Assembly (NCBI GenBank): GCA_035293845.1
Contig: DATGMB010000217.1
Location: 1 to 23,556, forward strand
Direction: 5' to 3'
From: DATGMB01 sp035293845
GTDB lineage: Bacteria > Acidobacteriota > Terriglobia > Bryobacterales > Bryobacteraceae
DNA: 23,556 nt
Shown here: piece by piece, positions 1 to 9,600 of the stretch
How positions within the stretch are numbered: position 1 is the first letter of the stretch
Layout: each line of letters begins with the position of its first letter
Position numbers and translations under genes: made by a program
The notes under the pieces: model-generated
The model's database searches: none
Seen by the model: only the letters and a program-made list of their open reading frames with translations
What the model was told of the DNA's origin: nothing

Positions 1-1898
1 TACCGCAGTACTTCTTCCCCGCCCTGGGCGTGCGATTGCATCTGCCTCTCGACCATCGCATGATAGGCGCCGCGCGCCGCCATCAGCTCGTCATGTGTGC
101 CGCGCTCCACCACGCTGCCTTCCTCCATCACTAAAATGACATCGGCGCGGCGAACCGTCGAGAGGCGGTGCGCGATCACGAACGTGGTGCGGCCGGCGAG
201 AAGGCTGGACATCGACGCCTGGATCAGCATCTCGCTTTCGGTATCGAGGTTACTGGTGGCTTCGTCCAGGATCAGGATCTGGGGCGCCGCCGGGATCGCG
301 CGGGCGATGGCCAGGCGCTGCTGCTGGCCGCCGGAGAGCTTCACGCCGCGCTCGCCGATGAAGGTATCGTACTGCTCAGGCAGCCTGACGATGAACTCGT
401 GGGCATTGGCCCGCCGCGCAACGTCTTCGATTTCCGCATCCGTGGCGTCGTGGCGGCCATAAGCGATGTTGTCGCGCACCGATCCATCGAAGAGGAACAC
501 ATCCTGCTGCACGAGCGCCAGCAGCCCGCGGTAGGAGCGCAGGCGAAAGTCGCGGATATCGGTGCTGTTCAGGAGAATCCGGCCCTTGCTCGGATCGTGA
601 AAGCGCGCCACCAGGTCCGTGACCGTCGTTTTCCCGGCGCCGCTGCGGCCCACCAGGGCAATGACCGAGCCGCCCGCGGCCGTCAGATGGAAGTCGCGAA
701 CCACGGGGTGGCCTTCGCGGTACTCGAATTCCACGCCCTCGAACCGGATCTCATGCGCGATCGCCGGCGCTTCGAGTGCGCCGGGCCGATCCGGCTTATC
801 GTGCGGCATCGCCAGGATCTCGAAAACGCGCTCCATGGCGGCCAGCGACCGCTGCAGCTCCGAGAACGTATTGACGATGTTCCATACCGGATTCAGCAGC
901 AGGAACGTGTACCACTGGAACGCCATGATGTCGCCGATCGAGGCTCCGCCCCGCAGATTCAGGTACCCGCCGAACCAGACGATCGCGACGTTCACCACGC
1001 CCATGATGAGGTTCCACGCGGTCCAGATCACGGTTTCGCGCCGCTGCGCGAACATCTCTTTGCGCAGCACCGTGTGGCGGCCCCGCATGAAATCGAGCAG
1101 CTCGTTGACTTCGCGGCGGAAGGCGCGCACCACGCGAATGCCCGAGAACGTCTCGCCGACGCGGCCGTCGATCTCCTCGGCGTCCTTGCGCACCGAGCGG
1201 TAAATCGGGCGGACGCGCTTGGCGAAGATGAAGCTGACCACCATAATCCCTGGGATAATCGCCAGCGCGGTCAGGGCCAGGCGCCAGTTCAGCGCGCTCA
1301 GAATGCCGATCGCGATAGCCAGGCGGATCACCGAGACCGAAGGCGAGATCAGCGCCATCTGCAGCAGGCTGGTTGTGGTGTCCACGTCGCCCGTGATGCG
1401 CGAGAGGATGCCGCCGGTCTTCATGTCCCACAGCTTCGGCATCGGCAGATGAAGCAGGCGCTCGAACAGCGTCCGCCGCAGCGAGAGCGTGATCTGGTTA
1501 TTCATGAGCCGCTGGCGATACTCACGCAGCGCGCTGACCAGATTGGACGCTCCCACCAGGCCGAGAAACAAGGCGCCCGCGCCGTTCACCAGGCGCAGGC
1601 GCGCGCCGCGGTCGAGGCGCGGGTTCAACAGCACCCGATCCACGATGAAGCGCATGAACAGCGGCTCGATCATCTGCAGACCGGCGGCGATCAGGGCGAG
1701 CAGGAACAGCCCGCAGACCGCATAGCGGTAGGGCCAGAGCCAACGGACGTATTCTCCAAGATATTCGCGGCGCTTGCGGCGATCCGCCGGCGGGTGTTCG
1801 CCGGGCTTGTGCCCCTGCGTTACTTCATCGAGACGGCGCTTCCGGTAGTCCTCGACGAAGGCTCGGTAGCGTTGCCGGGAAGAACGGGGGCGCTTCAT
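1..1898 (-). CDS. ABC exporter, fused membrane domain and ATPase (MsbA/MdlB-type), 3' end cut off
   Basis: This is a half-transporter that would dimerise in the inner membrane and use ATP to export a lipid, peptide or drug; the cargo is not readable. About 632 codons lie in the window and the frame is still open at the left edge. A charged cytoplasmic N-terminal stretch (residues 1-55) is followed by the first membrane segment near 59-80 and a type-1 exporter membrane domain to about 340. The ATPase domain has Walker A at 417-425 (GRSGAGKTT), the LSGGQ signature at 521-525, Walker B with D545 and catalytic E546, and the switch His577 (AHRLS). All ATPase motifs are intact. The ATG at 1898 is the only good start in frame; no strong ribosome site precedes it. 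It diverges from the gene at 1996 across 97 bases. Family assignment is secure, substrate unknown. Confidence 0.93.
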   Translation of the reverse strand, partial: MKRPRSSRQRYRAFVEDYRKRRLDEVTQGHKPGEHPPADRRKRREYLGEYVRWLWPYRYAVCGLFLLALIAAGLQMIEPLFMRFIVDRVLLNPRLDRGARLRLVNGAGALFLGLVGASNLVSALREYRQRLMNNQITLSLRRTLFERLLHLPMPKLWDMKTGGILSRITGDVDTTTSLLQMALISPSVSVIRLAIAIGILSALNWRLALTALAIIPGIMVVSFIFAKRVRPIYRSVRKDAEEIDGRVGETFSGIRVVRAFRREVNELLDFMRGRHTVLRKEMFAQRRETVIWTAWNLIMGVVNVAIVWFGGYLNLRGGASIGDIMAFQWYTFLLLNPVWNIVNTFSELQRSLAAMERVFEILAMPHDKPDRPGALEAPAIAHEIRFEGVEFEYREGHPVVRDFHLTAAGGSVIALVGRSGAGKTTVTDLVARFHDPSKGRILLNSTDIRDFRLRSYRGLLALVQQDVFLFDGSVRDNIAYGRHDATDAEIEDVARRANAHEFIVRLPEQYDTFIGERGVKLSGGQQQRLAIARAIPAAPQILILDEATSNLDTESEMLIQASMSSLLAGRTTFVIAHRLSTVRRADVILVMEEGSVVERGTHDELMAARGAYHAMVERQMQSHAQGGEEVLR

Positions 1899-1995
1899 AA
1901 CGGGTTGCGGCCAGGATAACAGACGCGATGGCGAACGTTGGTGTTCCCTCGCTCACGGCTTCCGGGCCTCCGCCGATTGCCGCTACACTTGGATC

Positions 1996-3462
1996 ATGAA
2001 AGTTGCCTGCTGGGTGCTCGCCGCCTGCACATTGCACGCGCAGGCGATCAGCGAGTGGGCTTTCAGCGGCCCGGATCATCGTCTGCATTACCGGCCCGAT
2101 TCCCACGGGAACACCATTATGGATTTCTCGGCGGCGGGATACCGCGGGGGCGGGGCGAAGCTGCCATCGGCCGCGGCGTCCCAGCGCCTCACACCCGCAC
2201 CCGGCGACAACACGGCGCGGATTCAGGCGGCTCTCGACCAGGCGGCGGGCGCGGTGGTGCTGGCTGCCGGAGACTACGACATTGCGGGAACCCTGACCAT
2301 CGCGCGCAGCGGCGTCGTGCTCCGCGGCGAGCCGGGCGCTACCATCCGGCTCACCGGCAAGCCGCACCGGTTTCTGGAAATCCATGGCTCGGGTACATGG
2401 CACGAAGAGGGCGCTGCCGCGCCGGTGCTGGATGCTTATGTGCCATCCGGCGCCGCTTCGTTTCGGGTTCGCGGCGCCTCGGCGTTCCACCCCGGCGACC
2501 GCGTACTGGTGCTCCATCCCGTGACCGCGGAATGGATCCATTTCATGGGCATGGACACGTTATTCCGCGACGGCAAACCGCAGACGTGGATTCGCCCGGG
2601 CAGCGTGATCCGCACGGACCGTGTGGTCGATTCCGTGGACGGCGATCGCATCACACTCGACGTTCCGTTGAGTGATGCACTGGATTCCCGTTTCACCGCG
2701 GCATCCCTTGTCCGCTACAGCTTTCCCGGACGGATCACGGAAGCCGGCGTCGAGGGGCTGCGCATCGTGGCGCCGTTCGAAGACGTCCCGATCTCGGAAC
2801 CGCAATTTACCGCACTTCGCATGGACGCCGTAGAGGACGGATGGGCCCGCGATCTCGAGATCCAGGAGACGCAGAACGGCATCGTGATCGGCCCGGGCGC
2901 AAAGCGCGTCACATTGGCCAATGTGCGCGTCACACATTCGCAGCCCCACTCGGGCTCGGCCGCGCCGGCCGATTTTTCCCTGCAGGGGACCCAGATTCTG
3001 CTTGACCGCTGCCGCGTCGCGGGGGAAGGCACATGGCCGGTGGTCACGCAGGCCGAAGTGACGGGTCCGCTCGTGGTTCTGAATTTTACGGCCGATCACG
3101 GCGGCGTCTCGCCGCATCAGCGCTGGGCAACCGGCCTGCTGGTCGACGGCGGCAAGTTTCCCGGCGCCACCGAGCGGAAACCGGGCATCGCGTTTTCCAA
3201 CCGCACCACGGCGGGATCGGGCCACGGATGGGACATCGGGTGGGCGGTGGCGTGGAATGTCATTTCGCCGTATCTGCTGGTCCAGCAGCCGCCGGGAGCC
3301 TTGAACTGGTGCATCGGCTGCATCGGAAAGCCGGTCACAGCCGGCAATCTGCCCAACGGCATTTTCGACTCGCCCGGCAAACCCGTCGAGCCGGCCAGCC
3401 TCTATCTTCAACAATTGCGCGATCGGCTCGGTCCGGACGCGCTGCGGAATATCGGTTATTAA
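1996..3462 (+). CDS. Secreted right-handed parallel beta-helix protein (pectate-lyase-3-like)
   Basis: The 488-residue product begins with a short signal peptide (MKVACWVLAACTLHAQA, cut near residue 17), so it should be exported. Residues about 65-130 (PGDNTARIQAALDQA, then GAVVLAAGDYDI and SGVVLRGEPGATIRLTG) match the start of pectate-lyase-3/beta-helix proteins, where a 'DNTxxIQxAld' turn leads into stacked beta coils. Later coils continue through roughly 250-400 (for example VEDGWARDLEIQETQNGIVIG). Such folds usually bind or cleave polysaccharide, but I cannot point to a catalytic triad, so the activity is open. No clear Shine-Dalgarno sequence precedes the ATG. The next gene follows after 139 bases and need not be co-transcribed. 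The fold is fairly sure, the function is not. Confidence 0.8.
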   Translation: MKVACWVLAACTLHAQAISEWAFSGPDHRLHYRPDSHGNTIMDFSAAGYRGGGAKLPSAAASQRLTPAPGDNTARIQAALDQAAGAVVLAAGDYDIAGTLTIARSGVVLRGEPGATIRLTGKPHRFLEIHGSGTWHEEGAAAPVLDAYVPSGAASFRVRGASAFHPGDRVLVLHPVTAEWIHFMGMDTLFRDGKPQTWIRPGSVIRTDRVVDSVDGDRITLDVPLSDALDSRFTAASLVRYSFPGRITEAGVEGLRIVAPFEDVPISEPQFTALRMDAVEDGWARDLEIQETQNGIVIGPGAKRVTLANVRVTHSQPHSGSAAPADFSLQGTQILLDRCRVAGEGTWPVVTQAEVTGPLVVLNFTADHGGVSPHQRWATGLLVDGGKFPGATERKPGIAFSNRTTAGSGHGWDIGWAVAWNVISPYLLVQQPPGALNWCIGCIGKPVTAGNLPNGIFDSPGKPVEPASLYLQQLRDRLGPDALRNIGY

Positions 3463-3601
3463 CCGGCGCTCGTCGCACCGTCCGCGATGGAGCCAGCCGT
3501 AGCGCTTCGCACGAGTCCGGACGCGGGCCGAAGTCGACACAGGGCCGGCACGTGCAACCTTCCAGGCGAAACCAAGTTTTCTTGGGAGGCTGAAAGATAA
3601 A

Positions 3602-4000
3602 ATGAAGAAGTTCCTAATGTTGGCCATCCTTCCGCTCTTCGCCGGCGGTATGCTGCGCGCATGGACGGATCCTCCACCCCCTAACGCGATTAATGACAAC
3701 GCACTGATGAACGGCGGCTGCGTCTTCCATCGCACGCAAGTGAATCAGATCCAAAACGGACGGGTCGCCTCGACCCTGCTCACCACCACGAATTGCCCGG
3801 TCAAGGAGACCAAGTCGGCGGTGGGCGTCATCGCGCCGAACGGCTCGTTCGTTGCGCTCGGGCCGCCCAGCAGCCAGTACCTCGTGACGCACGTTCGCAG
3901 GCGCCGCCGCTGGCGCACGGTCGTGGCTGAAAATAAGCCGATCAACGTCATGGTCGTGCCGAAGCCGGACGGGTCTGTCGCCGTACAACCGATCAAATAA
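3602..4000 (+). CDS. Small secreted protein of unknown function
   Basis: I do not recognise this family. The 132-residue product starts with a clear signal peptide (MKKFLMLAILPLFAGG, probable cut near residue 20). The mature part opens with a proline run (DPPPPN), has only two cysteines, C40 and C65, that could pair, and carries a basic cluster RRRRRWR at about 99-105. A GGGAGG ribosome site at 3584-3589 lies 12 bases before the ATG, which supports real translation. No membrane segment is seen after the signal. It sits alone between the beta-helix gene and the efflux operon, and a strong hairpin begins 14 bases after its stop. It could be a periplasmic or surface protein. Confidence 0.7.
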   Translation: MKKFLMLAILPLFAGGMLRAWTDPPPPNAINDNALMNGGCVFHRTQVNQIQNGRVASTLLTTTNCPVKETKSAVGVIAPNGSFVALGPPSSQYLVTHVRRRRRWRTVVAENKPINVMVVPKPDGSVAVQPIK

Positions 4001-4013
4001 CCTGCCCTGGGGA

Positions 4014-4053
4014 CAGGCTGTGAAATCCCTGCCGTTTGGGATTTCACAGCCTG
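4014..4053. repeat. Perfect 16-bp inverted repeat (hairpin)
   Basis: Arms at 4014-4029 (CAGGCTGTGAAATCCC) and 4038-4053 (GGGATTTCACAGCCTG) are exact reverse complements around an 8-base loop (TGCCGTTT). In RNA this would be a very stable stem. It begins 14 bases after the stop of the small secreted protein. No T-run follows either arm, so it is not a standard intrinsic terminator. It may act as a 3' transcript-stabilising or processing stem, a protein-binding site, or a dispersed palindromic repeat. Confidence 0.75.
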
Positions 4054-4079
4054 CCGCTTCCGGGCATTCCGGTATTGCC

Positions 4080-4111
4080 TTGAACACCGTCTCCATCCGC
4101 AACTTAGTAAT
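4080..4111 (+). promoter_or_regulatory. Possible promoter of the RND efflux operon
   Basis: TTGAAC at 4080-4085 resembles a -35 box, and an AT-rich stretch TTAGTAAT at 4104-4111 could supply a -10, but the best hexamer AGTAAT is 20 bases away, longer than ideal. This is the only plausible promoter-like pair I see between the preceding hairpin and the first efflux gene. Weak evidence. Confidence 0.25.
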
Positions 4112-4172
4112 CTTGGGAAGTAGCCGCGCTAAGAGGCGCATCTACCTGCCGCGTGACGGCTAGGCGCCTCCT

Positions 4173-4176
4173 GGAG
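4173..4176 (+). promoter_or_regulatory. Ribosome binding site deciding the start of the outer-membrane channel gene
   Basis: GGAG at 4173-4176 lies 9 bases before the ATG at 4186. An in-frame GTG at 4153 would add 11 residues, but I see no comparable site in front of it, so the ATG is preferred. Confidence 0.5.
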
Positions 4177-4185
4177 CATGTCTCA

Positions 4186-5547
4186 ATGGATCGCCTTCTG
4201 TTCAGGCTTGCTCACGCACTATTTGCTTCGTTATCTGCTCTTCCATCGCTCAATAAGTCTTCCGGGCGGGCGCAGCGGCTCCCAGCAGCAGGCCGCGGCC
4301 GGCCGTGGCAGCGTTTGACTGCTCTCGGGATCGCGAGCGGAATCGCCGGCTGCGCCTGGGCGCAGAAGACCCTGACATGGGACGAAGCCAAGCGGGAGTT
4401 CGAAGCCTCGAATCCCACTCTGCTCGCCCGCCGCATCGAGGTTCAGGAATCCCGCGCACAGGAAATCACGGCCTATCTGCGCCCGAACCCCGACCTGACA
4501 TTCTCGCTGGACCAGCTCACTCCCTTCACCGGCGATCCGTACCGGCCCTTAGGCAATGCGCTGCCGCTCATCAGCGGCAGTTATCTCATCGAGCGCCGTC
4601 ACAAGCGCCCGCTGCGGCTCGAAAGCGCCAGGCAGGCGACGGCGATTGCGGAATCCGATCTGGCCGACCAGAATCGCACGCTGCTCTACCAACTGCGCGG
4701 CGCCTTCGTGCAGGTCCTGCAGCAGAAAGCCGTGGTCTCGATCGCGCGGGAGAGCCTCCAATATTACGACCAGGTGCTCCACGTCAGCCGCGACCGCCTC
4801 CAGGCCGGAGACATTGCACCCGTCGAGCTCGACCGCCTGGAATTGCAGCGCGTGCAATTCGAAACCGACCTGCAGACCGCCATCGTCAATCTCCGCACAG
4901 CCAAGATCCAGCTCCTGATGCTCCTGAACGACCGCACCCCGCCGGACCAGTTCGATGTCGCGGGACGGTTCGATTTCAGCGAGACGCTCATTCCCCTCCA
5001 GGAACTCCGCCAGGCCGCTCTCGATACGCGCCCCGACCTCGCCGCCGCCGTGCAATCCGTGGCAAAAGCCAAGGTCGATCATCAGCTTGCCGTTGCCAAC
5101 GGCTCGACCGATCCCGTCGCCGGCTTCGACCTCGCCCGCGATCCTCCAATTCCGGCGTTCATCGGGGTCAGCGTCACAATCCCGCTCCGCATCTTCGATC
5201 GGAACCAGGGAGAAAAGGCCCGCACGCAGCTCGACATTGGGCGCAACGCCCGGCTGGCCGACGCCGCGCGGGCACAGGTATTGAGCGATATCGATTCGGC
5301 GTACGCGGTCTTGCAAAGCAACCTGACGCTGCTGCGGCCTTATCGGTCACGCTATCTCGACCAGGCGGTTCGGGTGCGCGACATCATTTCGTTCGCTTAC
5401 CAGCACGGGGGCGCATCGCTGCTCGATTTCCTTCAGGCGCAGCAGGATTACCGCGGCATCCAACTGAGTTATCTGAACCTGATCGGCGCCTATCTGGCCT
5501 CGGCGAACCAGGTAAATCTCGCGGTGGGGCGCGAGGTGATCCAATGA
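4186..5547 (+). CDS. TolC-family outer-membrane efflux channel (CusC/CzcC-like)
   Basis: This is the outer-membrane exit duct of the tripartite pump encoded by this operon. From the chosen ATG it has 453 residues, normal for the family. The N-terminus is unusual: about 35 residues, including a basic stretch RGRPWQR, precede the hydrophobic signal (LTALGIASGIAGCAWA), with cleavage before QKTLTW. The two outer-membrane-efflux-protein repeats follow, rich in long helices (ESLQYYDQVLHVSRDRLQAG; DIAPVELDRLELQRVQ) and ending in SLLDFLQAQQDYRGIQLSYL, the usual last helix of CusC/CzcC proteins. Its TGA overlaps the ATG of the adaptor gene (ATGA), so the two are probably translationally coupled. The true start may lie closer to the signal peptide, but no ATG exists there in frame. 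Confidence 0.9.
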   Translation: MDRLLFRLAHALFASLSALPSLNKSSGRAQRLPAAGRGRPWQRLTALGIASGIAGCAWAQKTLTWDEAKREFEASNPTLLARRIEVQESRAQEITAYLRPNPDLTFSLDQLTPFTGDPYRPLGNALPLISGSYLIERRHKRPLRLESARQATAIAESDLADQNRTLLYQLRGAFVQVLQQKAVVSIARESLQYYDQVLHVSRDRLQAGDIAPVELDRLELQRVQFETDLQTAIVNLRTAKIQLLMLLNDRTPPDQFDVAGRFDFSETLIPLQELRQAALDTRPDLAAAVQSVAKAKVDHQLAVANGSTDPVAGFDLARDPPIPAFIGVSVTIPLRIFDRNQGEKARTQLDIGRNARLADAARAQVLSDIDSAYAVLQSNLTLLRPYRSRYLDQAVRVRDIISFAYQHGGASLLDFLQAQQDYRGIQLSYLNLIGAYLASANQVNLAVGREVIQ

Positions 5548-6686
5548 AGCCCGCTCTTCTGCTGGAGGCAGGAGCCCTCGCGTGCTGCGCCGCATGGCTC
5601 GCGGGCTGCCAGCCGAGGCTGCGGGCCAACGCAGACGCAGGATCGGGCGAGCCGCCGCCCGTCGTCGTCGAACACAAGCGTGGGGGCCTTCTCGTGACCG
5701 TCGACCACCCGGACGAGGTCCCTCTGGCGACTGCGATCCGCCGTTCCGCCAAGCCGGAGCTCGCCGTAACGGGCGTGGTGAGCGCCGATGTGTCCCGCAA
5801 TGTGCCGGTCATTTCGCTCGCCTCCGGACGCATCGTCGAGATTCGCGCGCGGCTCGGCGATACCGTGACGAAGGGGCAGGTCCTGATGCGCGTGCTCAGT
5901 AACGACATCTCCTCGGCGTTCGCGGATTACAAGCAGGCGGTCGCGGATGAGCGACTGGCGCAATCGCAACTGGAGCGCTCCAGGATCCTGTTCCAGAAGG
6001 GCGCCCTCGCCCAAAAGGACCTGGAGGTCGCGCAGAACGCGGAGGAGAAGGCGGACGTCGCCGTCGACACCGCCGCCGAACACCTGCGCGTGCTCGGCGC
6101 GGACAAGGATCATCCGAACAGCGTGATCGACGTCGTGGCGCCCGTCTCCGGCGTCATCACCGACCAGCAGGTGACCACCGCTTCGGGAACGCAGGGCCTC
6201 GCGTCGCCCAGTGCGTTCACGATTGCGGACCTCTCGCACGTGTGGATCCTTTGCGACGTTTACGAGAACGACCTTGCCTTCGTGCACCTTGGCGAGTTTG
6301 CGGATATCCGGCTCAATGCGTATCCCGGCCGCGTCTTTAAGGGCCGGATCAGCAATATCGGCTCCATCCTCGACGCGAATATCCGCACCGCCAAGGTGCG
6401 CATCGAGATCGAAAACCCGGGGCTGATGCGCCTCGGGATGTTTGTGCAAGCCACCTTTCACGGCGCGCGGCCGGAAGAGCACACGCTGGTTCCGGCTTCC
6501 GCCGTCCTTCATCTCCACGACCGCGATTGGGTCTTCGTGCCCGCGGACGGCAACACGTTCCGGCGGGTCGAGGTACGCGGCGGCCCGCTCATGTCACCCG
6601 GCCTGCAGGAGATCGTCACCGGTCTCGAACCGGGCGACCGGGTGGTCCGGAACGCCCTGGATCTGCAGTCTATGACCGAACGGTAG
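5544..6686 (+). CDS. RND efflux periplasmic adaptor lipoprotein (membrane fusion protein, CusB/HlyD-type)
   Basis: The adaptor bridges the inner-membrane pump and the TolC-type channel. The 380-residue product has a lipoprotein signal with the lipobox LAGC, so C22 would be lipidated. It then shows the standard layout: first lipoyl half at about 88-117 (ISLASGRIVEIRARLGDTV), an alpha-helical hairpin at 118-185 (SQLERSRILFQKGALAQKDL), second lipoyl half at 193-230 (VVAPVSGVITDQQV), and a beta-barrel at 231-305 with a membrane-proximal domain after it. I see no His- or Met-rich metal-binding segment like those at the ends of some CusB/CzcB proteins. Start and stop are fixed by the ATGA overlap with the channel gene upstream and a 10-base gap to the pump gene. 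Confidence 0.93.
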   Translation: MKPALLLEAGALACCAAWLAGCQPRLRANADAGSGEPPPVVVEHKRGGLLVTVDHPDEVPLATAIRRSAKPELAVTGVVSADVSRNVPVISLASGRIVEIRARLGDTVTKGQVLMRVLSNDISSAFADYKQAVADERLAQSQLERSRILFQKGALAQKDLEVAQNAEEKADVAVDTAAEHLRVLGADKDHPNSVIDVVAPVSGVITDQQVTTASGTQGLASPSAFTIADLSHVWILCDVYENDLAFVHLGEFADIRLNAYPGRVFKGRISNIGSILDANIRTAKVRIEIENPGLMRLGMFVQATFHGARPEEHTLVPASAVLHLHDRDWVFVPADGNTFRRVEVRGGPLMSPGLQEIVTGLEPGDRVVRNALDLQSMTER

Positions 6687-6696
6687 CCGCCTCCCC

Positions 6697-9600
6697 ATGA
6701 TTCGCTCGCTGGTCGATTTCGCGCTCAGCAGGAGGCTCGTGGTACTGGCGGCGATCGCTTTCCTCGCCGGCTGGGGCGCGATCTCGTTCCACAATCTTCC
6801 CATCGAGGCCTATCCCGATGTCTCGGATAACTATGTCCAGATCATCACGCAATGGCCGGGGCGCGCCGCCGAGGAGGTGGAGCAGCAGGTGACCATCCCG
6901 ATCGAAACCGCGGTGAACGGCATTCCCCACCTGGAGCACCTGCGTTCCACTTCGATGTTCGGCCTCTCGAACCTGAACCTGGTTTTCGATGACGCCAGCG
7001 ACAACAGTTGGAATCGCCAAAGAGTGCAGGAGCGCCTGGGCCTCGCGGACCTTCCCGCCGGCGTGCAGCCGGAGATCGGCACGGATTACAGCCCGGTCGG
7101 GGAGATCTATCTCTACACGCTCGAGAGCACCAATCCGCAATACGACCTGATGGAGTTGAAGTCCATCGAAGACTGGGTGCTCCGGAAGCAATTCCGCTCC
7201 GTGCCCGACGTGGTCGATGTCTCCGGTTTCGGCGGGATCACCAAGGAATACCAGGTGCGCATCGATCCCGACAAGCTCGTCTCCTACGGCCTGAGCCTCA
7301 GCCAGGTCGAGCAGCAGTTGGCCAACAATAACGTGAATGCCGGCGGCAACTTCGTCGAGATGGGCCTGCAGCAGGTCCATGTGCGCCTGGTGGGCCTGAT
7401 CCGCAATGTCGGCGACATTCGCAAGATCGTCCTGAAGGCGCAGAACGGCACGCCGGTGCGGGTGGGAGACATCGCCACGGTCGCTCAGGGCGCCAAGATC
7501 CGCCTTGGCCAGATCGGCAAGGCGATTCGCCGCGACGACGGCCGCATCATCGACGATGACGACGTGGTCGCGGGCACCGTGTTCCTGCGCAAGGGCGCCA
7601 ACGCGGATACGGCGCTGCGCGGCGTCCACAAAAAAGTCGAAGAGCTCAACCGGCACATTCTGCCGCCGGGCGTGAAGGTGGTGCCGTTTCTCGACCGCAG
7701 CGACCTGATCGGCCACACGACCCACACCGTGCTGCACAACCTCACCGAAGGATTCGTGCTGGTTTCCATCACGCTCTTCCTGTTCCTGGGGAGTCTCCGC
7801 TGCGCCCTGATCGTCGCGCTAACCATCCCGTTTGCCCTGCTGTTCGCATCGATCGGCCTCGACCTCCGCCACATCCCCGCCAATCTGCTCTCGATCGGCG
7901 CGCTCGATTTCGGCATGATCGTGGACGGCGCCGTGGTGATGGTGGAAAATATTCTGCGCCACCTCAGACTCGAGGAATCCGCCGGCCCGTCCGTGCGCGA
8001 CCGGATTCGCAGCGCCGCGCACGAGGTGCAGCGGCCGGTCTTCTATGCGATTGCCATCATCATCACGGCCTACGTGCCGATCTTCACGCTGCAGCACGTC
8101 GAAGGCCGTCTCTTCCGGCCGATGGCCTGGACCGTCGCCTTTGCGCTGCTGGGCGCGCTGACATTTTCGCTCCTCGCAGCGCCGGCTCTCGCCAGTCTCC
8201 TGTTCCCCAACCCGGTCCGCGAGTGGCGCAACCCGGTGGTGGATCCGATTGTCCGTGGATACCGGCGCGCTCTCGCGTGGACGGTTCGCCACCACTGGAT
8301 GATGGCCGCGGTCGCGCTGGCGTCTCTCGGCTGCAGCATCTATCTGGCGTCGAGCGGCGTGATCGGCTCGGAATTCCTGCCCCACCTCGATGAAGGCGCC
8401 ATCTGGGCGCGCGGCGTCGCCGCCCCCAGCACGGGTCCGTCGGAAGGCACCGCGCACATGAACCGCGCCCGCGTCATCTTCGCCTCGTTCCCGGAAGTCA
8501 CCCAAGTCGTATCGCAGGTGGGCCGGCCCGACGACGGCACGGACACGACCGATTTCTACGTCACCGAATACTGCGTCGCCCTCAAGCCAAAAGAAGAGTG
8601 GCGTCCGGTCTTCCATGAGGAGAAAGAGAAGCTCATCGCGGCCATGGATCGGGAGCTGGAGAAGATCGCCGGCGTGAGCTGGAGCTTCTCCCAGCCGATT
8701 GCCGACGATATCGAAGAGGCCGTCAGCGGCGTCAAGGGAGAGCTTGCGGTCAAAATCTACGGCGAGGACCTGAACGTGCTCGAAAGCGAAGGCGAACGGA
8801 TCGTCAGTGTCATGCGCACCGTAGCGGGAATCAAGGATCTCGCGCTGCTGCGCGTTCTCGGGCAGCCGAATTTGAATCTGATCGTGGACCGCGACGCCGC
8901 CGCGCGATACCAGATCAACATCTCCGACGTTCAGGATGCAATCCAGACCGCGGTCGGCGGCAATGCCGTCAGCCAGGTCCTGCAGGGCGAACAGCGCTTT
9001 GACCTGGTAGCCCGATACCTCCCGGCATACCGGAGCACCCGCGAGGCGATCGGGAAGATCCGCCTCCTGGCGCCCTCCGGCGAGCGCGTCTCGCTGGCGC
9101 AGCTCTGCCAGATCCGCACCGAAGACGGCGCGTCGCAGCTTTATCGCGAGGGCAACTCGCGCTACGTGGCCGTCAAATTCAGCGTGCGCGGCCGCGATCT
9201 GGGCAGCACCGTGAGAGAGGCCATGAACAAGGTCGAATGGATGGCACCGCTGCCGCCGCGCTACCGGCTGGAATGGGCCGGGGAATACGAAAACCAGAAA
9301 CGCTCGGAGGAGCGGCTCATGGTGATCATTCCGGTCACGGTGTTCCTCATCTTCCTGATCATTTACAGCGCCTTCGGCTCCGCCAAGTGGGCGGCCCTGC
9401 ACCTGGTCAACGTAGCCGTGGCGCGCGTGGGCGGGCTCCTCGCGCTCTATCTCACCGGGACGAACTTCAGCATATCCTCCGGCGTGGGATTCCTGGCGCT
9501 GTTCGGCGCCTCGGTTCAGACGGGCGTGATCATGGTCGAGTACATTAACCAGCTCCGGGCCGCCGGCATGCCCATCGAGCAGGCCGCGATCGAAGGAGCC

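Noticed and set aside
168..1919. 583-codon open frame on the plus strand
   Set aside because: It is antisense to the ABC exporter, whose minus-strand frame has every ATPase motif. The antisense product is Arg/His/Asp-rich low-information sequence, as expected opposite a GC-rich gene.
1984..1989. TACACT as a -10 box for the beta-helix gene
   Set aside because: It ends only 6 bases before the ATG and has no -35 partner; it would imply a leaderless transcript without other support.
4305..5543. Long in-frame upstream extension of the adaptor protein
   Set aside because: It reads the channel gene in the wrong frame. The ATG at 5544 gives a textbook lipoprotein signal and an ATGA overlap.
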